From contig CALBWA010000007.1 in NCBI GenBank assembly GCA_937969505.1, forward strand, positions 1-64,000: DNA of 64,000 nt, read 5' to 3'. The notes under the pieces are model-generated. The model saw nothing but the letters and a program-made list of their open reading frames with translations. It was not told the DNA's origin and made no database searches. Source of the stretch: an uncultured Erythrobacter sp. Its GTDB lineage: Bacteria; Pseudomonadota; Alphaproteobacteria; Sphingomonadales; Sphingomonadaceae. Position 1 is the first letter of the stretch. Every line of letters starts with the position of its first letter. The position numbers were made by a program, and so were the translations under genes. Shown one piece after another: positions 42,852 to 53,264 of this stretch.

Positions 42852-44093
42852 TCAATTGTCCAGATAGCCTGCAGGTGGAGGCGTTATTTCGGCCCCTGGA
42901 ACATTGTCCGCTTTCCACTGCATCGCCCGGTTCACCCGGGTCCGGCCCGATGGGTGGGTGTTGAAGATAGCTTCCTCGAACGCTGTGGGTTCCGACTTGC
43001 GATATTCGGACAAGCGCATGGCTGAGCGGGCAAAGCCGTCTGGTTCGCGTGCAACTTCCAGCCCGAATGCATCGGCCTGATTTTCCTGCACCCGGATGAT
43101 GCCATTGGTCAGCGGCGTGGCGAGCATGAAAAAGACCGCCAGAATGATCGATAGAACCGGTATGGATGCAGGGTCGGTCACATCGCGCACGCCCCATTTC
43201 CCTCCGAACCGTGCGATCAGTCGTGGCGCAATGCGGCTGGTCAGGAACAGTCCAAATCCGATGATCGCAAGCATTCCGGCGACCCGCCACAGGCTGTGAT
43301 TGAGGACATAATGGCCCAGCTCATGACCCATTACGGCAACGACTTCTTCATCCGAGGTTCTTTCCAGCAGATTGTCGTTGAGAGAAATCCGTATGGTTGG
43401 GCCGATGCCGGAGACATTGGCCGATATCCGTTTGTGCTGCTTGGACTGGTCGAACACATAGATGTTCTCGGCAGGCACATTGTTTTGCGCGGCCATCGCC
43501 ACGATCCGATCGCGCAGTGGCCCCTCTTCCATCTCGCTATAGGTGTTAAACAGCGGAGCTAAAAATACGGGGCCAATCAGCATCCCCAGCACCAAAAACA
43601 CTCCGGTGACCCCGGTGCCGATAAGCCACCATGCCTTCGGTGCCCGGCGGATAATGGCATAGATGACTGCGATCAGGAGGGGCCCGATGAGCAGACCGAT
43701 CACCAGGCTGGTCAGTTCCTCGGTCAGCCACGCGCCAAAGGTCAGGTCGAGCAGATCATACTGCTTCTCGCGCAAGTAATCGGTGTAGATCGACCAGGGG
43801 ATCGCAATGATGGTGGCAACCAGAAAATAGAACGCGGCTGTGATCCATGTGATCATGAAGGGCCGTTTGAACCATTTTTCGGCCAAGGTCCGGAAGGTGT
43901 GGGCCATACGGAAGCGCAGGATCAACCAATCGATCGCCACCGTAACCAGAGTGCCCCACAAAAGCAGCCAGTACCCGCCTTCGAAATAAGCATCCGATTG
44001 TTCGCGCGCCGGTCCTTGCAGCGTTTCCAGATAGACGCGCGTTGCAGCTTCCACATCGAACGCGGTTGCGCCCGCCAGCAATTCCAAGATCAT
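42852..44093 (-). CDS. M48 family (Ste24-type) membrane metalloprotease
   Basis: This 413-residue protein has several membrane helices, the zinc motif HELGH (257-261) with the third ligand in ENQADAFG, and the N-terminal Ste24/M48-N domain (YFEGGYWLLLWGTLV, then DLTFGAWLTEEL). This type cleaves membrane-linked peptides and takes part in envelope quality control. The frame begins at 44249, but ATG 44093 with GGGAGA upstream gives the family N-terminus. It is divergent from aminopeptidase N across 143 nt. Confidence 0.92.
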   Translation of the reverse strand: MILELLAGATAFDVEAATRVYLETLQGPAREQSDAYFEGGYWLLLWGTLVTVAIDWLILRFRMAHTFRTLAEKWFKRPFMITWITAAFYFLVATIIAIPWSIYTDYLREKQYDLLDLTFGAWLTEELTSLVIGLLIGPLLIAVIYAIIRRAPKAWWLIGTGVTGVFLVLGMLIGPVFLAPLFNTYSEMEEGPLRDRIVAMAAQNNVPAENIYVFDQSKQHKRISANVSGIGPTIRISLNDNLLERTSDEEVVAVMGHELGHYVLNHSLWRVAGMLAIIGFGLFLTSRIAPRLIARFGGKWGVRDVTDPASIPVLSIILAVFFMLATPLTNGIIRVQENQADAFGLEVAREPDGFARSAMRLSEYRKSEPTAFEEAIFNTHPSGRTRVNRAMQWKADNVPGAEITPPPAGYLDN

Positions 44094-44236
44094 GAGTGCT
44101 TTCTCCCGAACACTGTCTGTGCTGGCTTGCACATTGGCTGTCAATTGCAGCGGTCGAAGCACGTCCAACCTTGGTCGGAAGGGTGACTTTTCGGGCAGGG
44201 GCTGGACCCTTCCGCAATTGCGCCTAGATAGGGGCG

Positions 44237-46888
44237 ATGGATATCGCAACCACCCCGCAGAACCCCGAAGGCAATCCCGAAATCGCGGATGCCGCCCCCA
44301 CGCCGCAAGATCCCCCGGTTATCCGGCGCGAGGATTACCAGCTTTTCCCATGGAACGTGCCCGCCACACGGCTGGAATTTGATCTGGGCGGTTCTGAAAC
44401 CCGGGTGACTGCGCGGCTGACGGTTGAGCGTAATCCGGAGGCCAATCCATCGCCTGTTCTGCGGCTGGATGGGGATGGTTTGACGGCGCATTCGGTCGCG
44501 GTCGATGGCAAGCCAAGCGAGGCTTGGCGCATGGATGGTGAGGCGTTGGAGCTGACGCTTCCCGGTGCCAGCCACGAAGTCGAGATCGTCACCGTGATTG
44601 ACCCTTCTGCCAATTCGCAGCTGATGGGTCTTTACGCCTCTGGCGGAATGCTGTGCACCCAGTGCGAGGCTGAAGGGTTTCGCCGGATTACCTTCTTCCC
44701 GGATCGTCCCGATGTACTGTCGACTTACAGCGTGCGGATGGAAGGCTCCAAGGCCGATTTCCCCATACTCTTGTGCAATGGCAACAAGGCGGAAGAAGGT
44801 GATCTTGATGACGGGCGCCATTTTGCGGAATGGAATGACCCATGGCCCAAACCTTCCTATCTCTTCGCGCTGGTAGCTGGCGATCTGGTGGCCAATTCAG
44901 CCCCGTTCACAACGCGCTCCGGTCGCGAAGTGGAATGCAATGTCTGGGTGCGCGAGGAAGACCTGCCGCGCACTGACCATGCCCTGGAATCGCTGCATCG
45001 TTCAATGAAGTGGGACGAGGAGGCGTTTGGCCGCGAGTATGATCTCGACCTGTTCAACATCGTGGCGGTCTCCGATTTCAATATGGGCGCGATGGAAAAC
45101 AAGGGCCTCAACGTCTTCAATACGAAATACGTGCTGGCTGATCCCGATACGGCGACTGATGCCGATTTCGATGCCATCGAAGGCGTGATCGGGCATGAAT
45201 ATTTTCACAATTGGTCAGGCAATCGGATTACGTGTCGCGACTGGTTCCAGTTAAGCCTGAAAGAAGGCTTTACTGTGCTGCGCGATCAATTGTTCAGCCA
45301 GGATATGCAGGGCGAGGCGGTCAAACGGATCGAGGATGTCCGCATCCTGCGTGCGGCGCAATTCCCTGAAGATTCCGGACCCTTGGCGCATCCGATCCGT
45401 CCTGACAGCTATCAGGAAATCAACAATTTCTACACGGCCACCGTCTATAACAAGGGCGCTGAGGTCATTCGGATGATGCGCACCATGGCCGGGCCAGAGG
45501 CGTTTCGGAAAGGCACTGACCTCTATTTCGACCGGCATGATGGCGAAGCAGCGACCTGTGAAGATTTTGTCACCTCGATCGAGGATGGGGCCGGCCTTGA
45601 CCTTGCCCAGTTCCGCCTGTGGTATTCACAGGCTGGCACGCCGACCATCTCTGTTACGCAGACAGAGAGTGATGAGGGCGTGCAGCTGACGTTGCGTCAA
45701 AAAGTGCCGGCAACGCCGGGGCAGCCCGACAAGAGGCCAATGCCGGTGCCTCTGCGCGTGGCGGTCCATTCGCGGAGCAGCGGCAAACTGGGCGAAGAGC
45801 AATTGATTGTCCTGAATGCAGAAGAGCAGAATTTCACTGTACCTTCTGCAGGGCCGGATGCGGTCGTGTCGATAAACCAGGGCTACACTGCGCCAGTCTT
45901 GATCGAGCGAACCTTGGCTGTTGAAGACCTGGTGTTCCTTGCCGCCAAGGACGATGATCCGTTTGCCCGCTATGAAGCGTTGCAGGAACTGGCAGTGCGC
46001 CAATTGGTGGGGGCTGCCACCGGATCGCTGGATGCAGATGCGTTGGCCGATGGCGACAAAGCGCTGATCGGCGCCATGCGCGCCATCCTGACCGATCAAA
46101 CGCTGGACGATGCCATGCGGGGCGAGCTGATGCTGCTGCCCAGCCAGACCTATGTGATGGAGCAGATCGACAAGGCTGACCCCGGCGCTGTCTATATCGC
46201 ACGCGAAGGTCTGCGCCTGTCTTTGGCAAGTGCACTGCAGGACGAACTGGAAGCGCTCTACACGCGCGTAAGTGCAGTTGCCTATGGCGATACCGCGGGT
46301 CGCGGAGCGCGCAAGGTCAAGTCGCAAGCTCTGGCCTATCTGGCCGTAGCAGCACCGGACATGGCCGCAGAACTGGCCGCAAAGCAATATTACAGCGCCG
46401 ACAACATGACCGACCGGCAGGGCGCGCTGATGGTCCTGACCGGCCTTGATACCAAAGCGCGTACTGATGTGCTGATCGATTTCTACAATCGCTATCAGGG
46501 CAACGATCTGGTGATCGACAAATGGTTCTCGCTTCAGGCACTGTCGCTTCACCCCAATGCGCTGGAACATGTGAAGGCCTTGGCCGAACATCCCGATTTC
46601 ACCTTGCGCAATCCCAACCGGGCGCGATCGCTCTATATGGCGTTTGCGGGCAATCCGCATGCATTCCACACGGCTTCGGGAGAAGGGTATCGGATGATTG
46701 CCGACTTCATTCTCGCGCTGGATCCAATCAACCCGCAGACCGCGGCGCGCTTCGTGCCACCGCTCGGTCGTTGGCGGCGGATTGAAGGGTCGCGATCGGT
46801 CCTTATGAAGACAGAGCTGGAGCGGATTCTGGCGGCGCCCGATTTGTCGCGCGATACATACGAACAGGTGGCGCGCTCGCTTGGCTAG
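44237..46888 (+). CDS. pepN: aminopeptidase N
   Basis: This 883-residue M1 metallopeptidase has GAMEN (284-288) for substrate binding and H320-E-x2-H324 for zinc, with the second Glu in LKEGFTVLRDQ. The length and C-terminal helical domain fit PepN of gram-negative bacteria. It removes N-terminal residues from peptides in the cytoplasm. It has an acidic Pro-rich extension of about 25 residues at the start. Its last 8 nt overlap the start of the next gene. Confidence 0.96.
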   Translation: MDIATTPQNPEGNPEIADAAPTPQDPPVIRREDYQLFPWNVPATRLEFDLGGSETRVTARLTVERNPEANPSPVLRLDGDGLTAHSVAVDGKPSEAWRMDGEALELTLPGASHEVEIVTVIDPSANSQLMGLYASGGMLCTQCEAEGFRRITFFPDRPDVLSTYSVRMEGSKADFPILLCNGNKAEEGDLDDGRHFAEWNDPWPKPSYLFALVAGDLVANSAPFTTRSGREVECNVWVREEDLPRTDHALESLHRSMKWDEEAFGREYDLDLFNIVAVSDFNMGAMENKGLNVFNTKYVLADPDTATDADFDAIEGVIGHEYFHNWSGNRITCRDWFQLSLKEGFTVLRDQLFSQDMQGEAVKRIEDVRILRAAQFPEDSGPLAHPIRPDSYQEINNFYTATVYNKGAEVIRMMRTMAGPEAFRKGTDLYFDRHDGEAATCEDFVTSIEDGAGLDLAQFRLWYSQAGTPTISVTQTESDEGVQLTLRQKVPATPGQPDKRPMPVPLRVAVHSRSSGKLGEEQLIVLNAEEQNFTVPSAGPDAVVSINQGYTAPVLIERTLAVEDLVFLAAKDDDPFARYEALQELAVRQLVGAATGSLDADALADGDKALIGAMRAILTDQTLDDAMRGELMLLPSQTYVMEQIDKADPGAVYIAREGLRLSLASALQDELEALYTRVSAVAYGDTAGRGARKVKSQALAYLAVAAPDMAAELAAKQYYSADNMTDRQGALMVLTGLDTKARTDVLIDFYNRYQGNDLVIDKWFSLQALSLHPNALEHVKALAEHPDFTLRNPNRARSLYMAFAGNPHAFHTASGEGYRMIADFILALDPINPQTAARFVPPLGRWRRIEGSRSVLMKTELERILAAPDLSRDTYEQVARSLG

Positions 46889-47660
46889 GCCTGCCGCGAT
46901 CCCGGCACAGCCAGCGCGCGCTGCGGTGCTGGGCGATGTACCGCATGGATTTTTCGGGTCGGGTGCGGCCTGCTGTGACGATGCGGCGTTGCAATTCGGT
47001 TATGGGGGCGAGGGCGATGAGGCTGATATCGCCAATGCCCGGCAGGCTGCTGCACAGCTGATTGCGCCAGACAGCGCGCTGGTGGCCCCGCATCAGGTGC
47101 ACTCACGCGATGTGATTACGGTCGATTTTCCCTGGCCTGACACGGCCGAGGGCCGACCACAAGCCGACGCGCTGGTTACCGCAAGCGCTGGCATCACTCT
47201 GGGCATTGTGACTGCAGATTGCGCACCAGTGCTGCTGTGTGATCATCAGGCCGGTGTCATTGGCGCAGCCCATGCTGGCTGGCGCGGTGCGCATGGAGGC
47301 GTGCTGGAAAACACGGTGGCGGCCATGCAGGCCCTGGGGGCGGACAGTGCCCGGATTGCAGCGGCGATTGGACCGACCATCGCTCAGCCAAGCTATGAAG
47401 TGGATGATGGCTTTAAAGCCAATTTCACTGCCGAAGACGAAGCGTTTTTTGCACCAGGATCGCCGGATCGCCCCGGCCATTGGCAATTTGATCTGCCCGG
47501 CTATGTCGCGAGCCGATTGAGGGTCTGCGGTGTGACTCGGATCGAAGATATCGGTCATGACACTTACGCGCTGGAAAGCCACTATTATTCCTATCGTCGG
47601 GCAACCCATCGCGGCGAGGCAAGCTATGGTCGCCAGATGAGCATGATTGCACTTGCATAA
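46881..47660 (+). CDS. pgeF: peptidoglycan editing factor PgeF (YfiH/laccase-domain family)
   Basis: This 259-residue multicopper-polyphenol-oxidoreductase-fold protein (DUF152) has the metal triad in HQVHSRDV, TADCAPVLLCD and AHAGWRGAHGGV. Such proteins hydrolyse wrongly incorporated amino acids from peptidoglycan precursors or act as purine nucleoside phosphorylases. The start is a TTG inside the pepN stop region; a GTG at 46926 is possible. It is translationally coupled to pepN. Confidence 0.9.
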   Translation: MARPAAIPAQPARAAVLGDVPHGFFGSGAACCDDAALQFGYGGEGDEADIANARQAAAQLIAPDSALVAPHQVHSRDVITVDFPWPDTAEGRPQADALVTASAGITLGIVTADCAPVLLCDHQAGVIGAAHAGWRGAHGGVLENTVAAMQALGADSARIAAAIGPTIAQPSYEVDDGFKANFTAEDEAFFAPGSPDRPGHWQFDLPGYVASRLRVCGVTRIEDIGHDTYALESHYYSYRRATHRGEASYGRQMSMIALA

Positions 47661-47866
47661 AACTGCACAGCCCATGTCCAAAAGGCAGTTGGCATTATCC
47701 CCCATTGCCGCTATCAGCGCGCCCGAACGGGGTGTTTGAAGCGTAACGGCGCTACCGTGCCCCAGAGCTGGCAACGAAGCGCAAATTGTGTTCCGTCGCG
47801 GGTGGTTTTGAAATCGGGTGCTTCGCTTTGGGCGATAGCAACATGGACTGAGCAAGGTTTGTTTTA

Positions 47867-48442
47867 ATGGCTGAAGCAACAGGCACAGCAACTGCGGATA
47901 CCGTCATTGACAGTGGCGATGACGGGGTTCGGCGGCGCGACTTCATCAACATTGCCGCTGTCAGCGCAGCAGGCATCGGCGGTTTGTCGGTATTGTATCC
48001 GCTGATCAGCCAAATGGCTCCCTCGGCTGACGTCCTCGCTGAAAGCAGCACCGAGCTTGATACCGCAGCTATTGCACCGGGTCAGGCGATCAAGGCGATT
48101 TTCCGCAAGCAGCCGCTATTTGTCCGCCGCTTGACCGAGGTAGAGCTGGACGAAGCAAATGCGGTGCAGCTCGCCGATCTTCGCGATCCCGCCACCATGG
48201 CTGACCGGACCAAGGAAGGTCATGGCGACATTCTGGTAACAATGGGTGTGTGCACCCACCTCGGCTGTGTCCCGCTGGGCGCTGCAGAGGGTGAGAACAA
48301 GGGCGAATATGGCGGGTATTTCTGCCCCTGCCATGGTTCTCATTACGATACGGCTGGCCGTATCCGCAAAGGTCCGGCTCCGACCAATCTGGAAGTGCCG
48401 GAATATGAATTCACGTCCGAATCGATCATCCGCGTCGGCTGA
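47867..48442 (+). CDS. petA: ubiquinol-cytochrome c reductase iron-sulfur subunit
   Basis: This 191-residue Rieske protein of the bc1 complex has a Tat-like RRRDFINIAAVSAAGIGG helix at the N-terminus (23-40) anchoring it in the membrane, and the 2Fe-2S ligands C129-T-H131 and C153-P-C-H156, with disulfide cysteines at 134 and 155. It carries electrons from ubiquinol to cytochrome c1. It starts the petABC operon; 206 gene-free nt precede it and probably hold the promoter, but no clear promoter could be picked. Confidence 0.97.
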   Translation: MAEATGTATADTVIDSGDDGVRRRDFINIAAVSAAGIGGLSVLYPLISQMAPSADVLAESSTELDTAAIAPGQAIKAIFRKQPLFVRRLTEVELDEANAVQLADLRDPATMADRTKEGHGDILVTMGVCTHLGCVPLGAAEGENKGEYGGYFCPCHGSHYDTAGRIRKGPAPTNLEVPEYEFTSESIIRVG

Positions 48443-48461
48443 AATCAGAGAGATTGATTAA

Positions 48462-49757
48462 ATGAGCTTTTCCTGGGCACGCCAATACGAACCGAAAAAC
48501 GGTTTCACCCAATGGATGGACGAGCGGCTTCCGCTCCCCCGTCTGGTCTACAACGCCGTCGGCGCCGGCTATCCGGTTCCGCGCAATCTCAATTACATGT
48601 GGAATTTCGGTGTTCTTGCCGGTTTCTTCCTGGTGTTGCAGATCATCACCGGTGTTGTTCTGGCGATGCATTATGCCTCTGATGCGACTGTGGCGTTTGC
48701 CAAGGTTGAACACATCATGCGTGATGTGAACTGGGGCTGGTTGATGCGTTATGCCCATGCGAACGGGGCAAGCTTCTTCTTCATTGTCATCTACATGCAC
48801 ATTTTCCGAGGCTTCTTTTACTCGTCGTACAAGGCCCCGCGCGAGATGATCTGGCTGCTGGGCGTGGTGATCTTCCTGCTGATGATGGCCACTGCCTTCA
48901 TGGGTTACGTTCTGCCGTGGGGCCAGATGAGCTTCTGGGGTGCCAAGGTCATTACCGGCCTGTTCGGGGCGATCCCTCTGGTGGGCGAGCCGCTGCAGGT
49001 CTGGTTGCTGGGTGGTTTTGCGCCTGACGATGCCGCTCTCAACCGCTTCTTCTCGCTCCACTTCCTGCTGCCCTTCGTGATCGCCGGCGTGGTCATCATG
49101 CACATCTGGGCGCTGCATATTCCCGGATCGTCCAATCCGACCGGGGTAGAGGTGAAGCAGGAATCCGATACGGTTCCGTTCCACCCCTACTACACAGCCA
49201 AGGATGGCTTTGGCCTGGGTGTGATCCTCATCCTGTTCGCGATCATGGTTTTCTTCCTGCCCAACGCCCTTGGGCACCCGGACAATTATATCGAGGCGAA
49301 CCCGCTTTCGACGCCTGCGCACATCGTACCTGAATGGTATTTCTGGCCGTTCTACGCAATCCTGCGCGCGTTCACGGTGGATTTCCTGTTCATCCCGGCC
49401 AAGCTGATGGGCGTGATTGCGATGTTCGGATCGATCCTGATCTGGTTCATCCTGCCATGGCTTGACCGCAGCCCGGTTCGTAGTGGTCATTACCGCCCGC
49501 TGTTCCGCAAGTTCTTCTGGTTCGGACTGATCCCGGCGATGGTGGTCTTGTTCATCTGCGGCGGTGCACCGGCAGAAGAGCCCTATGTGATGCTTAGCCA
49601 GTTGGCGACGGCATATTACTTCCTGCATTTCCTGGTGATCATCCCGATCATCGGTCAGATCGAAAAGCCCAAGCCCTTGCCATACTCTATCACCGAAGCA
49701 GTGCTGGGGTCGGACAAAAAGGCTGTGAAGGGCGAAAACGCCACTCCGGCGGTTTAA
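48462..49757 (+). CDS. petB: cytochrome b of the bc1 complex
   Basis: This 431-residue integral membrane cytochrome b has two heme pairs bound by histidines in [17 protein letters not shown] and [17 protein letters not shown], and the quinol-site PEWY motif in VPEWYFWPF. It transfers electrons between quinol oxidation and reduction sites. It is located 19 nt after petA and 24 nt before petC. The N-terminus and length fit the alphaproteobacterial form. Confidence 0.97.
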   Translation: MSFSWARQYEPKNGFTQWMDERLPLPRLVYNAVGAGYPVPRNLNYMWNFGVLAGFFLVLQIITGVVLAMHYASDATVAFAKVEHIMRDVNWGWLMRYAHANGASFFFIVIYMHIFRGFFYSSYKAPREMIWLLGVVIFLLMMATAFMGYVLPWGQMSFWGAKVITGLFGAIPLVGEPLQVWLLGGFAPDDAALNRFFSLHFLLPFVIAGVVIMHIWALHIPGSSNPTGVEVKQESDTVPFHPYYTAKDGFGLGVILILFAIMVFFLPNALGHPDNYIEANPLSTPAHIVPEWYFWPFYAILRAFTVDFLFIPAKLMGVIAMFGSILIWFILPWLDRSPVRSGHYRPLFRKFFWFGLIPAMVVLFICGGAPAEEPYVMLSQLATAYYFLHFLVIIPIIGQIEKPKPLPYSITEAVLGSDKKAVKGENATPAV

Positions 49758-49781
49758 GAGACAAGTTTAGGAACGAATGAT

Positions 49782-50633
49782 ATGATCCGCATATTGGCAA
49801 TTCTTGGCGGTCTCTTCTTTGCCGTTGCATCGCTTTGGGCATTTGGTCTGGGCGCATTCACGGCTGCGACAACCACGACAGAAAAACCAGCCGAATACGC
49901 TTTCCATGAAGAGTGGACAGGTCCGGAGGATGGCTTTTCGTTTGACGGAATCGTGGGCAATTGGGACCGGCAGCAGCTTCAACGCGGCTACCAGGTTTAC
50001 AAGGAAGTCTGCGCCGCCTGTCACAGCTTGAACTATGTCGCGTTCCGGAATTTGGCTGACCTTGGCTATAATGACGCCGAAGTGAAGGCCGAGGCGGCAA
50101 GCTGGACCGTTCCCGGTATCGATCCCAACACGGGTGAAGCCGTTGGCCGCCCGGGTCTTCCCACCGACAATTTCCCATCGCCATACGCCAACAATGTTGC
50201 AGCTGCTGCGGCCAACAACAATGCGATCCCGCCAGATCTTTCCTTGATGACCAAGGCGCGCAAGAACGGCAGCGACTATGTCTACTCGCTGCTGGTTGGC
50301 TATGGCTCGCCTGATCCGGAAAAGCTGGCGAAGTACCCAGAGTTTGAAACGCCTGACGGGCTTTATTTCAACAAGTACTTTCCCAATGTGAACATTGCGA
50401 TGGCCCCGCCTCTGAACACGGGCCAGGTGATCTATGCAGACGGAACCGAAGCAACCATTTCGCAAATGTCTGAAGATGTTGCCGCTTTCCTCAGCTGGAC
50501 GGCTGAACCAACCATGGTGAAACGCAAGCAGACCGGTTGGCCGGTATTGGGCTTCCTGTTGTTTGCCACCATTCTGGCCTGGTTTGCCAAGAAGCAGGTC
50601 TGGTCTTCGGTAAAGCCGCGCAAGGATGATTGA
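49782..50633 (+). CDS. petC: cytochrome c1
   Basis: This 283-residue membrane-bound c-type cytochrome has an N-terminal signal helix, the heme site CAACHSLNYVAFR, the Met ligand region NIAMAPPL and a C-terminal anchor (VLGFLLFATILAWFAKKQ). It receives electrons from the Rieske protein and passes them to soluble cytochrome c. It is the last gene of the pet operon; a strong terminator follows. Confidence 0.97.
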   Translation: MIRILAILGGLFFAVASLWAFGLGAFTAATTTTEKPAEYAFHEEWTGPEDGFSFDGIVGNWDRQQLQRGYQVYKEVCAACHSLNYVAFRNLADLGYNDAEVKAEAASWTVPGIDPNTGEAVGRPGLPTDNFPSPYANNVAAAAANNNAIPPDLSLMTKARKNGSDYVYSLLVGYGSPDPEKLAKYPEFETPDGLYFNKYFPNVNIAMAPPLNTGQVIYADGTEATISQMSEDVAAFLSWTAEPTMVKRKQTGWPVLGFLLFATILAWFAKKQVWSSVKPRKDD

Positions 50634-50677
50634 TCCGGTATTTGCCGGGACGATCCCTTGCCGATAATGAACATCAG

Positions 50678-50711
50678 CGCCCTGCCATCACCGCGATGGC
50701 GGGGCGTTTTT
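50678..50711 (+). terminator. intrinsic terminator of petABC
   Basis: A 12-pair stem (CGCCCTGCCATC with GATGGCGGGGCG, one G-T pair), a five-base loop and TTTTTCTT form a textbook terminator 44 nt after petC. It lies upstream of apt, so apt has its own promoter or depends on read-through. Confidence 0.9.
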
Positions 50712-50728
50712 CTTGCAAGGGTATTGTG

Positions 50729-51265
50729 ATGAGCCCCATCGAATTGCGCGCATTGATCCGCACCGTTCCCGATTTTCCGCAGCCGGGTGTCCAATTCCGC
50801 GATATCACCACACTGATCGGCCATGGCGAAGGGCTGCGTGCCAGTGTCGACCAATTGGCGCAGCGCGCGAGCGATGCAGGCGCCCAGGCAATTGCCGGGA
50901 TGGAGGCACGCGGGTTCATCTTCGGTGCGGCGGTGGCCGTCCAACTGGGGATCGGCTTTATCCCGATCCGCAAACCGGGCAAGCTTCCGATCGAGACTAT
51001 CGGGGTTGAGTACGATCTTGAGTACGGAACCGACCGGCTGGAGGTTGATCCTGGCGCCGTTGGTGAAAGGCAGAATATTGTTATTGTCGATGATCTAATT
51101 GCCACCGGCGGTACAGCGCTCGCAGCGGTTCAATTGCTGCGTCTTGCCGGGGCGAAGGTGGATCACGCCTTGTTCGTGATTGATCTGCCCGATCTTGGCG
51201 GTTCGCAAAAACTGCGCGACGGCGGGGTCGCGGTCCAGACGCTGATGGGGTTCGCTGGCGATTGA
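50729..51265 (+). CDS. apt: adenine phosphoribosyltransferase
   Basis: This 178-residue type I phosphoribosyltransferase has DFPQPGVQFRDIT at the N-terminus, the MEARGFIFG hood motif and the PRPP-binding loop VIVDDLIATGGTA. It salvages adenine to AMP in the cytoplasm. The frame extends into petC's end, but ATG 50729 with AAGGG upstream gives the family start. Confidence 0.95.
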   Translation: MSPIELRALIRTVPDFPQPGVQFRDITTLIGHGEGLRASVDQLAQRASDAGAQAIAGMEARGFIFGAAVAVQLGIGFIPIRKPGKLPIETIGVEYDLEYGTDRLEVDPGAVGERQNIVIVDDLIATGGTALAAVQLLRLAGAKVDHALFVIDLPDLGGSQKLRDGGVAVQTLMGFAGD

Positions 51266-51373
51266 TTGCGGCTCACCCAGCTTGCTGGCTTAGACTGATG
51301 GGTTGCAAGGCCCAACCGTTTCGCTGGAATGAAACCTTGCCTATCGGGTGCAGATGGACCTAGGGCCTTTGCG

Positions 51374-53251
51374 ATGGAGTCTCAGGCCCTTACAATTGCG
51401 CTGATCGGCATATTGGGCATCGGTGCGCAATGGATTGCCTGGCGCACGGGATGGCCGGCCATCGTGCTCATGCTTTTTGCCGGCTTCATGGCTGGCCCCG
51501 TCACCGGATTGATTGACCCGTCCGCCGCTTTTGGCGACCTGCTCGAACCGATGATCGGGATCGGGGTCGCCCTGATCTTGTTCGAAGGCGGGCTCAGCCT
51601 CGATTTCCGTGAATTGCGACATTCAGGGCAAGCCGTGTGGCGACTTGCGACCATCGGTGTTCTGGTTGGATGGGCCCTAGGGGCTGCTGCAGGTTTTTAT
51701 ATCGCCGGGATGGTGTGGCCGATTGCAATCCTGTTCGGTGGAATTCTGGTTGTGACTGGCCCGACCGTGGTGCTGCCCTTGCTGCGCCAGTCCAATGTGC
51801 AGACCCGCCCTGCATCGATCCTGAAATGGGAATCCATCGTCAATGATCCCACTGGCGCCCTCTGTGCGGTGATCGCTTACGAATATTTCCGCAAAGTGTC
51901 CGAATTTCCGGGCGCATCACTGTTCGAGGTTGTCCCTCCGCTGATCATTGCAGCGGTGATGGCGGGGCTTATCGGCTATGCTGCAGCGCGGCTTATCGCC
52001 TGGCTGTTCCCACGCGGGGCGGTCCCCGAATATCTCAAGGTGCCGGTGCTGTTCACAGTTGTGATCGGCGTGTTCGTGATCTCCAACAAGATCGAGCATG
52101 AAGCAGGTTTGGTCGCGGTCACTGTGATGGGCATCGCGCTTGCCAATATGAACGTCTCCAGCCTGCGCAGCATCCATCCCTTCAAGGAAAATATCGCTGT
52201 CCTGCTGGTGTCGGGAATTTTCATTGTGCTTTCGGCAAGCTTGGAGTTTTCCGATCTCAATTACCTCAATTGGCGTTTTGGGCTGTTCTTGCTGGCCTTG
52301 TTGTTCCTTGTGCGGCCATTGACTGTGCTGATCAGTCTGCTGGGCAGTGGCGTCCCCTGGAACGAGCGGCTGTTCGTGGCCTGGATTGCCCCGCGCGGTA
52401 TTGTTCTGGTCGCGATTTCGGGCCTGTTCGCGCTGCGTCTGACCGACCTTGGTTATGGCGATGCCAATGTTCTGATCGGACTCAGTTTTGCTGTCGTGGT
52501 GACCACGATCGTGGCCCATGGCTTCACGATCGATCTGGTGGCCAAACTGCTCAAGGTGAAGGGCGCATCGAGGCCCGGTCTGTTGATCGTGGGGAGCACC
52601 CCCTGGACGATTGCGCTGGCGAAGGAAATGCGCGCGCTCAAAACGCCCGTGATGGTTGTGGACGCCAGCTGGCAGCGTTTGAGCGCGGCCCGACGAGAAG
52701 GTCTGCCCTGCTATCATGGTGAAATCCTGAACGAGGCAACTGAACACAATCTGGATCTCGCACCATTTCAGGTGCTGGTCGCTGCGACCGATAACGAGGC
52801 CTACAACGCATTGGTTTGCAACGAATTCGCGCATGAAATCGGGCGCGATTCGGTTTATCAATTGGGCGAGAATGTTGACGGTGACGATCGGCATTCGCTG
52901 CCGGATTCGATCCGTGGCCGGGCCTTGTTCTCGACAGGGCTGGGGGTCAGCGATGTCAATGAGCGCCAGGCGCAGGGCTGGCTGTTTCGCAAGACCACGC
53001 TGTCGGATGAATTCAATTTCGCAGATGCTCAGGAAAAATTGCCTGAAAGGTCTGAAACATTGCTGTTGATTCGGGAAAGCGGTCGCCTGCGTTTCTTCAC
53101 CCACGCCGCGCCGCCAGAACCGTGCGCTGGCGATACGATCATATCGTTTATTCCGCCAAGCATGCCTGTCGCTGAAGACGGTAGTAACGATGTAAGGAAG
53201 AACGGCCAGCAGAGCCAGGATGCGCGTGGGAAGGACCCGCAACCAATCTAG
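51374..53251 (+). CDS. CPA1-type cation:proton antiporter with nucleotide-binding C-terminal domain
   Basis: This 625-residue protein has about 12 membrane helices in the first 400 residues, with the antiporter segment VLFEGGLSL-like ILFEGGLSLDF and an SIVNDPTGAL stretch holding the ion-binding Asp. After that comes a Rossmann-like domain (RPGLLIVGSTPWTIALAKEM) like RCK/TrkA-N. It probably exchanges sodium or potassium for protons. ATG 51374 follows AGGG; the frame's earlier start is less likely. Regulation by NAD(H) or nucleotides through the C-terminal domain is inferred. Confidence 0.9.
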   Translation: MESQALTIALIGILGIGAQWIAWRTGWPAIVLMLFAGFMAGPVTGLIDPSAAFGDLLEPMIGIGVALILFEGGLSLDFRELRHSGQAVWRLATIGVLVGWALGAAAGFYIAGMVWPIAILFGGILVVTGPTVVLPLLRQSNVQTRPASILKWESIVNDPTGALCAVIAYEYFRKVSEFPGASLFEVVPPLIIAAVMAGLIGYAAARLIAWLFPRGAVPEYLKVPVLFTVVIGVFVISNKIEHEAGLVAVTVMGIALANMNVSSLRSIHPFKENIAVLLVSGIFIVLSASLEFSDLNYLNWRFGLFLLALLFLVRPLTVLISLLGSGVPWNERLFVAWIAPRGIVLVAISGLFALRLTDLGYGDANVLIGLSFAVVVTTIVAHGFTIDLVAKLLKVKGASRPGLLIVGSTPWTIALAKEMRALKTPVMVVDASWQRLSAARREGLPCYHGEILNEATEHNLDLAPFQVLVAATDNEAYNALVCNEFAHEIGRDSVYQLGENVDGDDRHSLPDSIRGRALFSTGLGVSDVNERQAQGWLFRKTTLSDEFNFADAQEKLPERSETLLLIRESGRLRFFTHAAPPEPCAGDTIISFIPPSMPVAEDGSNDVRKNGQQSQDARGKDPQPI

Positions 53252-53264
53252 TCAGGATGGACTT

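Noticed and set aside
48426-49628. 400-codon antisense frame over petB
   Set aside because: Low-complexity charged sequence opposite a certain cytochrome b gene.
51917-53242. 441-codon antisense frame over the antiporter
   Set aside because: His/Gln/Arg-rich shadow without motifs.
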